This document shows positions 7,219 through 14,532 of a stretch of 18,178 nucleotides of DNA, piece by piece. The stretch's first letter is position 1. Every line of letters starts with the position of its first letter. The stretch spans positions 1 to 18,178 of the forward strand of contig DAOWHU010000012.1 in the NCBI GenBank assembly GCA_030641245.1, written 5' to 3'. The notes beneath the pieces are model-generated. The model was not told where the DNA came from and ran no database searches. It saw only the letters and a program-made list of their open reading frames with translations. Made by a program: the position numbers and the translations under genes. The DNA is from a bacterium (GTDB taxonomy: Bacteria > Patescibacteriota > Minisyncoccia > Moranbacterales > DUUL01).

Positions 7219-7237
7219 AAGATATTCAGAATATCTT
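7219..7237. repeat. AT-rich hairpin
   Basis: AAGATATT (7219-7226), loop CAG, AATATCTT (7230-7237). It has no T-run, and its role is unknown. Confidence 0.5.
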
Positions 7238-7297
7238 TTACTGCCTTTTCTGGCTTTAATTCCGTTGAGTTATCAACAATTTGTCGACAATTTGTTT

Positions 7298-7332
7298 AGT
7301 ATCTAATATAGAGTATGGAGTATCTAGTATTT
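7298..7332. repeat. Degenerate heptanucleotide tract
   Basis: Five consecutive 7-bp units: AGTATCT, AATATAG, AGTATGG, AGTATCT, AGTATTT. They lie in the gap between the small hypothetical gene and the mraZ promoter. The same unit family borders rmuC, dnaG and porB. Confidence 0.75.
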
Positions 7333-7365
7333 TACCGCTTGATAGGTTCGTCAAAATTAAAAACT

Positions 7366-7405
7366 GCAAACAAAAACAGGGCTGTCGATAATATCAACAT
7401 CCCTG
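7366..7405 (-). terminator. Intrinsic terminator after the small-protein pair
   Basis: On the minus strand CAGGG and TGTTGAT pair with ATCGACA and CCCTG, giving a 12-bp stem with one A/G mismatch and one G-U pair. TTTTTGTTT follows. It is 27 bp past the stop at 7432. Confidence 0.85.
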
Positions 7406-7431
7406 CTCTCTTAAAACATTGCTGTTTTTTA

Positions 7432-7755
7432 TTATGGCTTCTTAATTCTGAGAATCAGTAAGACCAAATTTTCTTCTTCCGATAAGTTCTCAACGATATA
7501 AACTTGGTTAGTCAAGCTTCCGTCTACGTAAGAATCATAGTATTCAAGAGAATTTCTATGAGCGCCTCCTTCAAACGAATCACTTTTTGACCAAAATTCT
7601 CCCTTCCCATAAACGACAAAAAGATTATTCAGAAACTCTTTTTTCTTGAAAACCTTTTCTCGTTTTTCTTTTGGGCTGAGAACTATCATTTCTACCTTAA
7701 CTGCTCCCGAGGACATAAGAAAAATGCCAGCTAAATCTTGCTCTTCATTTTTCAT
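7432..7755 (-). CDS. Small hypothetical protein, second of a probable paralogous pair
   Basis: I do not recognise a family. The start is the ATG at 7753-7755 (107 residues), 8 nt after a very strong GGAGGAGGAG Shine-Dalgarno. The longer frame from the GTG at 7788 would translate through that site. There is no signal peptide or membrane segment. Alternating hydrophobic stretches (VKVEMIVLS, NNLFVVYGKGEF, QVYIVENLS, LVLLILRIKKP) suggest a small beta-sheet domain. The C-terminus (27 residues, ending LLILRIKKP) aligns without gaps to that of the upstream gene (ending LMILAIKKP), so they are probably ancient tandem duplicates. The gap between them is 39 bp. Probably cytosolic. Confidence 0.8.
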   Translation of the reverse strand: MKNEEQDLAGIFLMSSGAVKVEMIVLSPKEKREKVFKKKEFLNNLFVVYGKGEFWSKSDSFEGGAHRNSLEYYDSYVDGSLTNQVYIVENLSEEENLVLLILRIKKP

Positions 7756-7794
7756 TTCAATTTCTCCTCCTCCTAAAATTGTTTTCACTAATCG

Positions 7795-8106
7795 CTACGG
7801 CTTTTTGATTGCCAAAATCATTAAAGTCATCGGCTTACGACCTTTGTTGCAAAAGTCGAAACGAACTTTCTCTTGATAATTTCTACCGTCGAAAATCAAT
7901 CCGGCCGGAGATTCATCGACAAGATTACAGTCTTCGTCATTTGCTTCGCGAAGCTCCCATGACATTCCAGCCAAAATATTAAAAACCAGAAAAGAAGTCT
8001 CGGCGTTAGGTATAATTTCATCTAACATTCCACCGGGTTTTAACTCTATTCTTTTGTACCATGTCACCTCAGGAAAAATAGTTTTAAATAAATTTTCTTG
8101 ACTCAT
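7795..8106 (-). CDS. Small hypothetical protein, first of a probable paralogous pair
   Basis: I do not recognise a family. The ATG at 8104-8106 (103 residues) follows AAAGGGAGG with a 9-nt spacer. The open frame upstream (to a TTG at 8148) runs through this site and is unlikely to be coding. The protein looks soluble and beta-rich, with segments such as SFLVFNILAGMSWEL and KVRFDFCNKGRKPMTLMILAIKKP. It resembles the downstream 107-residue protein at the C-terminus. It has its own promoter (8170-8197) behind a terminator that is nearly identical to the one upstream of the PurM-like gene. Two Cys are present. Function unknown. Confidence 0.8.
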   Translation of the reverse strand: MSQENLFKTIFPEVTWYKRIELKPGGMLDEIIPNAETSFLVFNILAGMSWELREANDEDCNLVDESPAGLIFDGRNYQEKVRFDFCNKGRKPMTLMILAIKKP

Positions 8107-8169
8107 GATTTCTAGCCTCCCTTTATAAAATATTTTATAGTTTTTCAAGCTGCTTCTTTTGAATATATG

Positions 8170-8197
8170 AGTCTACCCTAATTCATAAAATTATCAA
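8170..8197 (-). promoter_or_regulatory. Putative promoter for the small-protein pair
   Basis: Minus strand: TTGATA (8192-8197), 16-nt spacer, TAGACT (8170-8175). The -35 box and its flank belong to the sequence duplicated upstream of the PurM-like gene (9757-9762). Confidence 0.55.
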
Positions 8198-8201
8198 GCT
8201 C

Positions 8202-8248
8202 AAAAACAAAAAAGCCACTTGCAATCTAATCGTTATAGCGGCTTTTTT
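8202..8248 (-). terminator. Intrinsic terminator, duplicated module copy 1
   Basis: On the minus strand a 12-bp stem (AAAAAAGCCGCT with AGTGGCTTTTTT, one G-U pair), a 17-nt loop and a TTTTTTGTTTTTG tail. The G-U pair exists only when read on the minus strand, which supports that direction. It is nearly identical to the terminator at 9767-9812, including the loop. Confidence 0.85.
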
Positions 8249-8278
8249 GATCCACCAAGCTCTTTTTTGATTCTTATT

Positions 8279-8308
8279 TTTCTTTCATTAATTAATGAAT
8301 GAAAGAAA
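8279..8308. repeat. AT-rich 11-bp inverted repeat
   Basis: TTTCTTTCATT (8279-8289) pairs perfectly with AATGAAAGAAA (8298-8308). It lies between the two terminators in the 329-bp gap after the PurM-like gene. Operator or stabilising hairpin cannot be told. Confidence 0.6.
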
Positions 8309-8324
8309 TTTATTTTAAAAAATA

Positions 8325-8348
8325 CTACCATACACTGTAGTATGGTAG
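8325..8348. repeat. 9-bp inverted repeat
   Basis: CTACCATAC (8325-8333), ACTGTA, GTATGGTAG (8340-8348). The stem is perfect and the centre contains a nested TAC/GTA pairing. No T-run follows. This could be a protein-binding palindrome. Confidence 0.6.
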
Positions 8349-8378
8349 CAAAATTATTTTAATTTATTTTTTCCAACG

Positions 8379-8415
8379 AAAAAGGCTCCGGATGATTTTC
8401 ATCCAAAGCCTTTTT
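8379..8415 (-). terminator. Intrinsic terminator of the PurM-like gene
   Basis: On the minus strand a continuous 16-bp stem (AAAAAGGCTTTGGATG with CATCCGGAGCCTTTTT, two G-U pairs) with an AAAAT loop and T-run. It begins 21 bp after the stop codon. Confidence 0.88.
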
Positions 8416-8435
8416 ATTCTACAATTTGCCTGATT

Positions 8436-9647
8436 TTATTTCCAAACAGGACCATATTCCCGACCTTCAGAACAAACGATCACTTCGTTTTTACCGGCCG
8501 TATTACTCTGATAAGTCATCCCCAACTCAAAAAGATCAATACCAGACTTTTCAGAAACCCATTCGAGCGCTGATTGAAGATATCCTCCCCTGTTGTCACC
8601 GATTACTTCTATTCCGACACCACAGTTAAAAGTTTTCAGCATATTTCTCTGCGTCTCCCCAGTCTCGGTCTGAATCAAATCAAAAATCGGCAAAAAGGGA
8701 AGAATTGTTTTATAATAGCGAATTTCATTTCCAACATGGGCACACTTGGTCAGCCCACCGCCGGTATTCATGACAATGGCATGCAATTTATCAAACTCTC
8801 CTATAGATTTAAGCCTGTCAATAACCATCTTCATCACAATCGCCCACTGCCGAGTTGGACTAATTAAAGCCTCTCCGACCGTCATTCCAAGACCAAGAGG
8901 TTTATCACCCACAAAATACTTACCTCTAAAGGCATTTTTTGCAGAACGCAAAAATGGATATTCCTTTTGATAACCAGAATACAATAAAGCTGCATCAGAA
9001 AGTGTCGACCCGTTGGACATCTTGCCAGAATTTAAAAACTCTTCCCAAACTGCCTGCCCACCACTGGAAAAACCAAAAATGGAATCGCCCGCCAGAACAT
9101 CTCCGGTAATTACGCCAGTCCGAAGCATTCGTGAAAAAATGGCAACGTTTACCGACCATGAGGTAAGTTGATCAACCAAATCAGCTGTTTCTCCACCCAT
9201 ACAATAAACCCGAATTTTATACCTTTTATCTCCGGTGATTATCCCGTATTCTCCAAAAAGTTTCAGAGTTGTCTTAAGCCCTAAAGCAGCATGTTTAATA
9301 ATAACCTTCTTGTCAACGTTACGACCGTTAATATCAATAACGTCACCAATAACAAACGGTCCTACAAACCCGGCAGCGGCTATATCAGCTCCCATGGCAA
9401 TCGCATCAGCAATATCAAATCGCAAAAAACGATCGTCCCCTGTTACTAAATAATACAGCCAATGAGTAGCGCTTTTACTACCACCGCCATCCAAATGTAG
9501 AGTGTGAACCCAGTTTTTTTGCCACGGATCATTCCCTATGTTCACAAAAGCATACGGAAAAACATTTTCGTTGACCCCGAAAAAATTTTCTTTTATTCTG
9601 GTTTTATCCGATTCTACACCTAAGCTTTCATATTGCGATTTAATCAT
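8436..9647 (-). CDS. PurM-like (AIR synthase family) protein
   Basis: This protein resembles phosphoribosylformylglycinamidine cyclo-ligase (PurM), which makes aminoimidazole ribotide in purine synthesis. Matching stretches in order are LHLDGGGSKS (51-59, in place of the family's GDGVGTK), MGADIAAAG, GGETADLVD (151-159), AGDSIFGFSSGG, SPTRQW, NTGGGLTK, PIFDLIQ and MLKTFNCGVGIEVIG. At 403 residues it is longer than typical PurM (about 345), with extensions around 100-150 and 225-260. No other purine gene is nearby, and the glycine-rich motif differs. A related ATP-dependent activity of the AIR-synthase superfamily is therefore possible. The start ATG follows AAAGGGAGG with 8 nt. The gene has its own promoter and terminator and forms a cassette with the two small genes downstream. 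Confidence 0.78.
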   Translation of the reverse strand: MIKSQYESLGVESDKTRIKENFFGVNENVFPYAFVNIGNDPWQKNWVHTLHLDGGGSKSATHWLYYLVTGDDRFLRFDIADAIAMGADIAAAGFVGPFVIGDVIDINGRNVDKKVIIKHAALGLKTTLKLFGEYGIITGDKRYKIRVYCMGGETADLVDQLTSWSVNVAIFSRMLRTGVITGDVLAGDSIFGFSSGGQAVWEEFLNSGKMSNGSTLSDAALLYSGYQKEYPFLRSAKNAFRGKYFVGDKPLGLGMTVGEALISPTRQWAIVMKMVIDRLKSIGEFDKLHAIVMNTGGGLTKCAHVGNEIRYYKTILPFLPIFDLIQTETGETQRNMLKTFNCGVGIEVIGDNRGGYLQSALEWVSEKSGIDLFELGMTYQSNTAGKNEVIVCSEGREYGPVWK

Positions 9648-9733
9648 GATTTAACCCTCCCTTTAGAAAGTTTTTGTTTAGTTTCCACTTTATGATTATT
9701 CTCTCTATTCTTAACTCAAAGTACTGAAAAACC

Positions 9734-9762
9734 ATACTAGCTTAAAACTTTGAAATTATCAA
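9734..9762 (-). promoter_or_regulatory. Putative promoter for the PurM-like gene
   Basis: Minus strand: TTGATA (9757-9762), 17-nt spacer, TAGTAT (9734-9739), about 90 nt before the start codon. The -35 side is part of the duplicated module. Confidence 0.6.
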
Positions 9763-9766
9763 GTTC

Positions 9767-9812
9767 AAAAACAAAAAAGCCACTTGCAATCTAATCATTA
9801 TAGCGGCTTTTT
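9767..9812 (-). terminator. Intrinsic terminator, duplicated module copy 2
   Basis: Same stem, 17-nt loop and T-rich tail as 8202-8248, differing by single bases (A for G in the loop, T for C in the flank). It lies between the NUDIX gene and the PurM-like promoter. Confidence 0.85.
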
Positions 9813-9830
9813 CCAAATTCTCAAATTCAG

Positions 9831-9845
9831 TCCGCCTCTGGCGGA
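9831..9845. repeat. Short GC-rich hairpin
   Basis: TCCGCC (9831-9836), loop TCT, GGCGGA (9840-9845), a perfect 6-bp stem in AT-rich surroundings. Similar in style to the element at 14383-14395. Confidence 0.6.
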
Positions 9846-9862
9846 TAATCTTCGCATACAAG

Positions 9863-9885
9863 AAACACAGCGCTAGGCTGTGTTT
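9863..9885 (-). terminator. Hairpin overlapping the NUDIX stop codon
   Basis: AAACACAGC (9863-9871), loop GCTAG, GCTGTGTTT (9877-9885), a perfect 9-bp stem. On the minus strand it is followed by TTTCTTG, a weak T-run. The TAG stop lies in the loop region and the last codons in the stem, so it is terminator-like rather than canonical. Confidence 0.55.
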
Positions 9886-10310
9886 AATTTCAAATATTTT
9901 TTAAAGGCCTCTCTCGGTTCTTTCATTAAATTATGATTTTCATAATCTCCAATATCTATCCATTTGAAAGAATCATGCTCATGGCTAAACTTAACTTCAT
10001 CACCACCTTTCAACCAACATTCATAATAAATCCCAACAATTTGCCATTGTTCACCCTGAACGACTGGTTGCCATTGATCAACATAAAAAGGCTTTCCTAT
10101 TTCAACTTCCAATCCAGTCTCCTCTCTAACTTCTCTTATCAAACATTCTTCGGGAGTCTCTCCTAATTCTAGTTTTCCTCCAGGAAAATCGTATTTGCCC
10201 GGATTTGTTCCAGTATCTGAACCTTCATCTTCACGCAAAATCAAAACTTTCCCGTCCTTCACAATAAAGGCTTTGATCGCCACAAAAAGTTTTTCTACTT
10301 CTTTATCCAT
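9873..10310 (-). CDS. NUDIX hydrolase
   Basis: A soluble 145-residue hydrolase of nucleoside diphosphate-linked substrates. The Nudix box is intact: G45, five residues, E51, seven residues, then REVREETGL (59-67), which binds the catalytic Mg ion. The preceding GTNPGKYDFPGG and the overall length fit MutT/ADP-ribose-type enzymes, but the substrate cannot be predicted. The stop codon and last residues fall inside a 9-bp palindrome. No clear Shine-Dalgarno precedes the ATG. Structured repeat copy B occupies the gap upstream. Confidence 0.93.
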   Translation of the reverse strand: MDKEVEKLFVAIKAFIVKDGKVLILREDEGSDTGTNPGKYDFPGGKLELGETPEECLIREVREETGLEVEIGKPFYVDQWQPVVQGEQWQIVGIYYECWLKGGDEVKFSHEHDSFKWIDIGDYENHNLMKEPREAFKKYLKLNTA

Positions 10311-10333
10311 AAATTTTAAACAAAATTAAATTG

Positions 10334-10478
10334 CGATAAGTTATTTGAGGCTTATGAGTTTGCGCAAAGTTCGAGAAAAAGTTGAGTATTTTTTAGAGGC
10401 ACACTGAATGGTGCGACGAGGAAAAAACAGAGACTTTGACAAAGAAATTTGCCAAACGCATAAGTCACAATTTTATCG
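10334..10478. repeat. Structured ~115-145-bp intergenic repeat, copy B
   Basis: This is the second copy of the element at 6954-7074. The core stem pairs CTTATG, GTTTG and GCAAA on the left with TTTGC, CAAAC and CATAAG on the right, with the bulge where copy A has it. An outer pairing CGATAA (10334-10339) / TTATCG (10473-10478) lengthens it. The inner hairpin is GCAC (10399-10402) / GTGC (10411-10414) and a TTTTTT/AAAAAA arm is present. The right outer arm supplies the last Arg codon and the stop of the gene at 10473-10799. Confidence 0.75.
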
Positions 10479-10799
10479 AAGTCCTAATTGACTCTTCAAT
10501 TGATCAACCTCCTGCTTGCTCATTTGCCCAGATTTAACCATTTCATCCAGCTGTTTCAAAATTTTATCTTTTTCTTTCAAAATATTCTGCGGATTCATTG
10601 CTTTTCGCATTGCTTCCTCCCGCTTAGCTTTAGGCATTTTTTTGAATAGCTTTAAAGCCCAACGTTCTTTTCGAGACATCTTAGAAGTATCAACGCCGTC
10701 CAACATATCATCCATTTTATTCATCATAGCATCCGTTTTTGGTTCAGCTACTTGATCTTTTTTATCGTCATTTTTTTTACCAAAGTTGAAAAAACCCAT
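10473..10799 (-). CDS. Small charged protein with SHOCT-like C-terminus
   Basis: A 108-residue, strongly charged, soluble protein. The N-terminus (MGFFNFGKKNDDKKDQ) is followed by helical Lys/Met-rich sequence (SRKERWALKLFKKMPKAKREEAMRKAM). The last ~30 residues (ILKQLDEMVKSGQMSKQEVDQLKSQLG) resemble the SHOCT short C-terminal domain, a two-helix module of unknown role often found at protein ends. The rest I do not recognise. The stop codon overlaps the outer arm of structured repeat copy B. It lies downstream of rpoD across a 196-bp repeat-filled gap. Confidence 0.75.
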   Translation of the reverse strand: MGFFNFGKKNDDKKDQVAEPKTDAMMNKMDDMLDGVDTSKMSRKERWALKLFKKMPKAKREEAMRKAMNPQNILKEKDKILKQLDEMVKSGQMSKQEVDQLKSQLGLR

Positions 10800-10829
10800 A
10801 TTGATTTTTTAATACTTAAAAAATAAATT

Positions 10830-10977
10830 CCAAGGATACAAGATACAAGATACAAACAAATCTCAAATTTCAAAAACTCAAATTTCAAACAAAAACCTGC
10901 GGTTTTTTTTGGTTTGAGATTTCTAATTTCTAATTTCTAATTTGTTTGTTTCTTGCGTCCTTGTATTTTGTGTCCTT
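10830..10977. repeat. Large imperfect inverted repeat with heptanucleotide arms
   Basis: The left arm carries three GATACAA units (10835-10855) and then TCTCAAATTTC-type sequence. The right arm carries three ATTTCTA units (10919-10939) and, closest to rpoD, inverted TTGTATT-type units. Near the centre AAAAACC-TGC-GGTTTTT (about 10890-10908) forms a short symmetrical hairpin that may terminate in both directions. The whole fills the rpoD-SHOCT gap. Confidence 0.65.
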
Positions 10978-10995
10978 ACTTTTCTTTAGAAAAGT

Positions 10996-12558
10996 CTAGT
11001 AATCTTTTAATTTCTCCATTCCTTTCATCGATCGAATTTTCTCCAAAGCTTTCGCCTCAATTTGTCGAATTCGCTCCCGAGTAACTCCAAACTCATTTCC
11101 AACTTCTTCTAAAGTATGCATTACTCCGTCTTCTAGCCCAAACCGAATTCTCAAAATCTTTTGTTCTCGCAAAGTCAACTGTTCTAAAACCTCATTGAGA
11201 TGTTTTTTTAATAAAGTTCGAGAAGCAATTTTATTAGGCGTGATTGAATCGGTGTCTTCCACAAAATCGCTCAAGACACTATCACTATCATCTCCACCAA
11301 TAGAAGTTTCCAAAGAAATTGTCTCCTGAGAAACCTTAATAATGTGTCGCACTTTTTTAACGTCTATATTCATTTCTACCGCGATTTCTTCTGGCAATGG
11401 CTCTCTTCCTAGCTCTTGAACCAAAGCTCGAACCACTTGAATATATTTGTTTATAGTCTCCACCATATGAACTGGAATTCGAATGGTTCGAGATTGATCA
11501 GCAATCGCTCGTGTTACCGCTTGTCGAATCCACCAAGTCGCATAAGTTGAAAATTTATAACCTCGTCGATAATCAAACTTTTCAACTGCTCGGAAAAGAC
11601 CGATATTCCCTTCTTGAATTAAATCCAGAAAAGAGAGACTGTGGCTTCTTCCTACGTATTTTTTAGCAATCGAAACTACCAACCGTAGATTGGCTTCTGT
11701 TAATTTCTGTCGCGCCATTTGGTCTCCTTTTTCGATAGCTTTCGCCAAAGAAACTTCTTCTTCTTGAATCAGCAAATCAACTTTTCCAATTTCCCTGAGA
11801 TACATCTGAATTGAGTCAGTATCCCTAAAATCAACCGCTTCTTTAGGTCGTTTTTCTTCCTTCTCTTTTAAAACCTTACCTTCAGTCTGTTTCTTGGTTC
11901 CTCTTTTCTGACCTTTGGCGGTTTTTTTCTTTTCCTCTTCTTTTCTCTCTTCTTCTTTTTCTTGAAGTTCTCTTTCAATTTCACCTTTGATAACATCTTC
12001 AGAAGAAAGAACTTGCACTCCAAATTTTTCTGCCCCATCATAAAAAATTTCCAATTCTTCTATATTTTTTTCGATATCACCCAATTCGTGTAAAATTTCA
12101 TCTTCAGTTACAAATCCTCGACGTTGCCCTCTTTTAATTAAATTTTCAATTTTCTTATTTTCAAACTTAGCTTCTCGGCTTTTCACTGGTTTTCTTTTGG
12201 AAACTTTCTTTTCTGGCTTTTTATCAGCAGCTTTTTTCATTAAAGTTTTTTTAGCAACTGCTTTTTTGGCTGATATTCTCCTCTTGACTACTTTCTTAAC
12301 AACCTTCTCTCGAACCTTTGGTTTAGCCCGCTTTTTGCTGATAGAACGGATTTTCTTTACCGCTTTTCTAACTAGAGCTTTCTTGGCCACTTTTTTGGCA
12401 ACCGTTTTCTTAGCCGGAACCTTTTTCTTGGCTACTGCCTTTTTGTTAGTTTTTTTGAGTATTTTCTTGACCGCCCTCTTGATTCTGCTAGCTCGCTTTT
12501 TAACGGCTCCGCCGGCTGGCAGATTAGACTTTTTTGCTCTAGCACCTTTTTTCACCAT
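10996..12558 (-). CDS. rpoD: Housekeeping RNA polymerase sigma factor with histone-like Lys-rich N-terminus
   Basis: A sigma-70 group 1 factor that directs RNA polymerase to -35/-10 promoters. Residues 1-130 are a Lys/Arg/Ala/Val-rich extension with histone H1-like AKK/VKK repeats. Residues 135-190 look like region 1.1 ([18 protein letters not shown]). A charged Glu/Lys linker runs to about 245. Region 1.2 starts at [12 protein letters not shown] (248-259), and region 2 holds [35 protein letters not shown]. Region 3 follows. Region 4 ends with [28 protein letters not shown]. Many promoters seen here match the sigma-70 consensus. The ATG is 1 base from the dnaG stop, so translation is probably coupled. 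Confidence 0.97.
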   Translation of the reverse strand: MVKKGARAKKSNLPAGGAVKKRASRIKRAVKKILKKTNKKAVAKKKVPAKKTVAKKVAKKALVRKAVKKIRSISKKRAKPKVREKVVKKVVKRRISAKKAVAKKTLMKKAADKKPEKKVSKRKPVKSREAKFENKKIENLIKRGQRRGFVTEDEILHELGDIEKNIEELEIFYDGAEKFGVQVLSSEDVIKGEIERELQEKEEERKEEEKKKTAKGQKRGTKKQTEGKVLKEKEEKRPKEAVDFRDTDSIQMYLREIGKVDLLIQEEEVSLAKAIEKGDQMARQKLTEANLRLVVSIAKKYVGRSHSLSFLDLIQEGNIGLFRAVEKFDYRRGYKFSTYATWWIRQAVTRAIADQSRTIRIPVHMVETINKYIQVVRALVQELGREPLPEEIAVEMNIDVKKVRHIIKVSQETISLETSIGGDDSDSVLSDFVEDTDSITPNKIASRTLLKKHLNEVLEQLTLREQKILRIRFGLEDGVMHTLEEVGNEFGVTRERIRQIEAKALEKIRSMKGMEKLKDY

Positions 12559-12559
12559 A

Positions 12560-14344
12560 TTATTTTTTTAATTTTTCTATTTCTTTAGAAACTTTAGAAA
12601 ATTCTTCCATCAAAAACTTCAAGCTCTCCTCGTCATCCTTTTCTTCCGCTGTTTTAATATCTTTGACGAGATCAGCTAAGGCCTCCTCTTTCCTAAGCAA
12701 CAAAAGCTTTTCGCAAGTATCCTGCCAATCGGAAACAGGCTCAATTTTATTTTCCTCCAGACCCTCCTCGTTATAAATATAGTTAATCTGCGCTTCTAAT
12801 TGACCTAGTTTTTCAGAGAGTTTCTTAGTTTCTCCTTTCAAAATTTTATCCCAAATATCTCGATGTTCTTCGCCTAACAAATTAGTTTTAAATTTTTTAA
12901 TTTGCTTCTCTAATTGCTTGGAATACAAAACCACCAATCCCAAGATTCGTTCTTGTAATTGGGTCCCTCTTGGTTTTTTAGCTTTAATCGTCCTGACAAC
13001 ATTATCGTCCTGATTTCTCCTATTTATCTTATCTTCCTTTACTTTAACCCGTTCTAGCACCTCAGTCAATGCATCTTCCTTGATATCAATTGCGTCTGAT
13101 AGCTTTCTAATCCAGTAACTTTGCTCAATTGGGTCAGAAATATCTTTAATAATGTTCAACAACTCATGGGCAATCTTTTTCTTGCCCTTGGGGTTCTCTT
13201 TGTCATGTTTTTCAAATATGCTTGAGAAAAAATAGTCCATCACCTGCCGAGAATTTTTTATAGCCTTTTTCCAAGCTGGAATATCTTTCATCGTTAGGTC
13301 ATTGACGTCTTTGAATCCTTTCGGTAATAGTATGATTTCGGCATCGACATTTTTTGTCAGACAAAGTTGAACGCTTTTTGTGGCAGCTTTTTGCCCCGCT
13401 TCATCCATATCAAAACAAAGTTTGAAATTTTTAGTATATCTTTTTAAAATATTGATTTGATCAACCGTTAAAGCCGTCCCTGAAACCGCTACCGTATTTT
13501 TGACCCCTGCACTAAACGATGCTACCACATCTAAATTTCCCTCAACTATAATTACGAAATCCTGTTTTTTAATTTCTAGTTTAGCTTGGCTCAATCCGTA
13601 AATCACTCGGCCCTTGTCATAAATCGGCGATTGAGAAGTGTTTATATATTTGGCGCTAGATTCATCTTCGCCTGGAGCTACTCGAGCTGAATAGCCAACC
13701 AATCGATCCGCCACGTCAATTACTGGAAACATAATTCGATTTCGAAAACGATCATAATAATCTCTTTGTGACGCTCCAGAAGTTCCATCTTTTTGAACCA
13801 ACAGCCCCGAACGAGCAATGTCGGCTAAATTGTGTTTTCGGCTTAAAAGAAAATTTAATAAATTACTCCAACCATCTGGAGCAAAGCCAATTCTAAAATT
13901 CTTGGATTGAGCTGGTTTAATAGCTCGCTCTTTTAAATACTTTTTGATTGGCTTGGCTTTTTTAGCTTTTTCGAATTGATGTTGATAAAATTTCCCGGAA
14001 AGTTCCAAAATCTCGTATAACTTTTGCTTTTGGCTTTTTTCTTCAGGATCAACTTTTTGAAATTTAGGCAAATCCACCCCCGTTCGTTCAGCCAGTCTTT
14101 CTAAAGCCTCTCGAAACTCCAGCCCTTCAATCTCCATCAAAAAAGAAAAAATGTCGCCTCCCTTTTGACATCCGAAACAATACCAAAAATTTCTTTCGGC
14201 ATTGACCATAAAAGAAGGAGTTTTTTCATTATGAAAGGGACATAAAGCCTTATAGTTCGTTCCGGCTTTTTCCAACTTCAAATATTCTCCGATTAGTTCC
14301 GAGACATTTAAACGCTCTTTGACTTGTTCAACAGCGTCAGCCAC
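12560..14344 (-). CDS. dnaG: DNA primase
   Basis: DnaG synthesises RNA primers at the replication fork. The CHC2 zinc-binding site is C35, H38, C56, C59. The core includes [21 protein letters not shown], and the TOPRIM domain has EGNLD (268-272) and FDMDEAG (Asp312, Asp314). The C-terminal ~150 residues are charged and helical, in the position of the helicase-interacting domain. The start is the GTG at 14342-14344: a TGA lies in frame nine codons upstream with no better start between, and the N-terminus aligns with the family. A heptanucleotide tract replaces any Shine-Dalgarno. The length (594) is normal. Confidence 0.97.
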   Translation of the reverse strand: MADAVEQVKERLNVSELIGEYLKLEKAGTNYKALCPFHNEKTPSFMVNAERNFWYCFGCQKGGDIFSFLMEIEGLEFREALERLAERTGVDLPKFQKVDPEEKSQKQKLYEILELSGKFYQHQFEKAKKAKPIKKYLKERAIKPAQSKNFRIGFAPDGWSNLLNFLLSRKHNLADIARSGLLVQKDGTSGASQRDYYDRFRNRIMFPVIDVADRLVGYSARVAPGEDESSAKYINTSQSPIYDKGRVIYGLSQAKLEIKKQDFVIIVEGNLDVVASFSAGVKNTVAVSGTALTVDQINILKRYTKNFKLCFDMDEAGQKAATKSVQLCLTKNVDAEIILLPKGFKDVNDLTMKDIPAWKKAIKNSRQVMDYFFSSIFEKHDKENPKGKKKIAHELLNIIKDISDPIEQSYWIRKLSDAIDIKEDALTEVLERVKVKEDKINRRNQDDNVVRTIKAKKPRGTQLQERILGLVVLYSKQLEKQIKKFKTNLLGEEHRDIWDKILKGETKKLSEKLGQLEAQINYIYNEEGLEENKIEPVSDWQDTCEKLLLLRKEEALADLVKDIKTAEEKDDEESLKFLMEEFSKVSKEIEKLKK

Positions 14345-14350
14345 TTGCTC

Positions 14351-14378
14351 AGTATTAAGTATTAAGTATCAGGTATTA
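14351..14378. repeat. Heptanucleotide tract next to the dnaG start
   Basis: Four 7-bp units (AGTATTA, AGTATTA, AGTATCA, GGTATTA) begin 6 bp upstream of the dnaG GTG start. Confidence 0.9.
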
Positions 14379-14382
14379 AGCT

Positions 14383-14395
14383 CGCCCTACGGGCG
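14383..14395. repeat. Short GC hairpin upstream of dnaG
   Basis: CGCCC, loop TAC, GGGCG: a 5-bp perfect stem with no T-run, in the dnaG leader. Confidence 0.55.
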
Positions 14396-14433
14396 GAATT
14401 ATTTTAGAAATTTCCAAAATCTAATTGAAAGTT

Positions 14434-14439
14434 AGTATA
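14434..14439 (-). promoter_or_regulatory. Possible -10 box for dnaG-rpoD
   Basis: TATACT on the minus strand, about 90 nt before dnaG. No good -35 lies at 16-18 nt, so this is tentative. Some promoter is expected here because dnaG is the first gene after a 188-bp gap. Confidence 0.3.
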
Positions 14440-14481
14440 GCCCAAAGAAAAGCTTAAATCTAGATTAGATTGACTTTGGCC

Positions 14482-14523
14482 ACTAGTCAGCCGATGACCG
14501 TTTACTAATGACCGATGACTCTT
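14482..14523. repeat. Heptanucleotide tract next to the ogt stop
   Basis: Six 7-bp units including GACCGTT, TACTAAT, GACCGAT and GACTCTT, ending 9 bp from the stop of the methyltransferase gene. Its sequence partly mirrors the tract beside dnaG. Confidence 0.7.
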
Positions 14524-14532
14524 AATTGAAAG

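Noticed and set aside
7271..7279. DnaA box (TTATCAACA) and possible origin
   Set aside because: A single imperfect match with no cluster, no dnaA or dnaN nearby, and AT-rich background make it likely chance.
7756..7788. Longer N-terminus for the 107-residue hypothetical protein
   Set aside because: The extra codons would translate GGAGGAGGAG, which is plainly the ribosome-binding site of the internal ATG.
12197..12571. 124-codon Phe/Leu-rich plus-strand ORF opposite the rpoD 5' end
   Set aside because: It is the complement of the Lys-rich repeat coding region (AAA/AAG read as TTT/CTT), a typical shadow frame.
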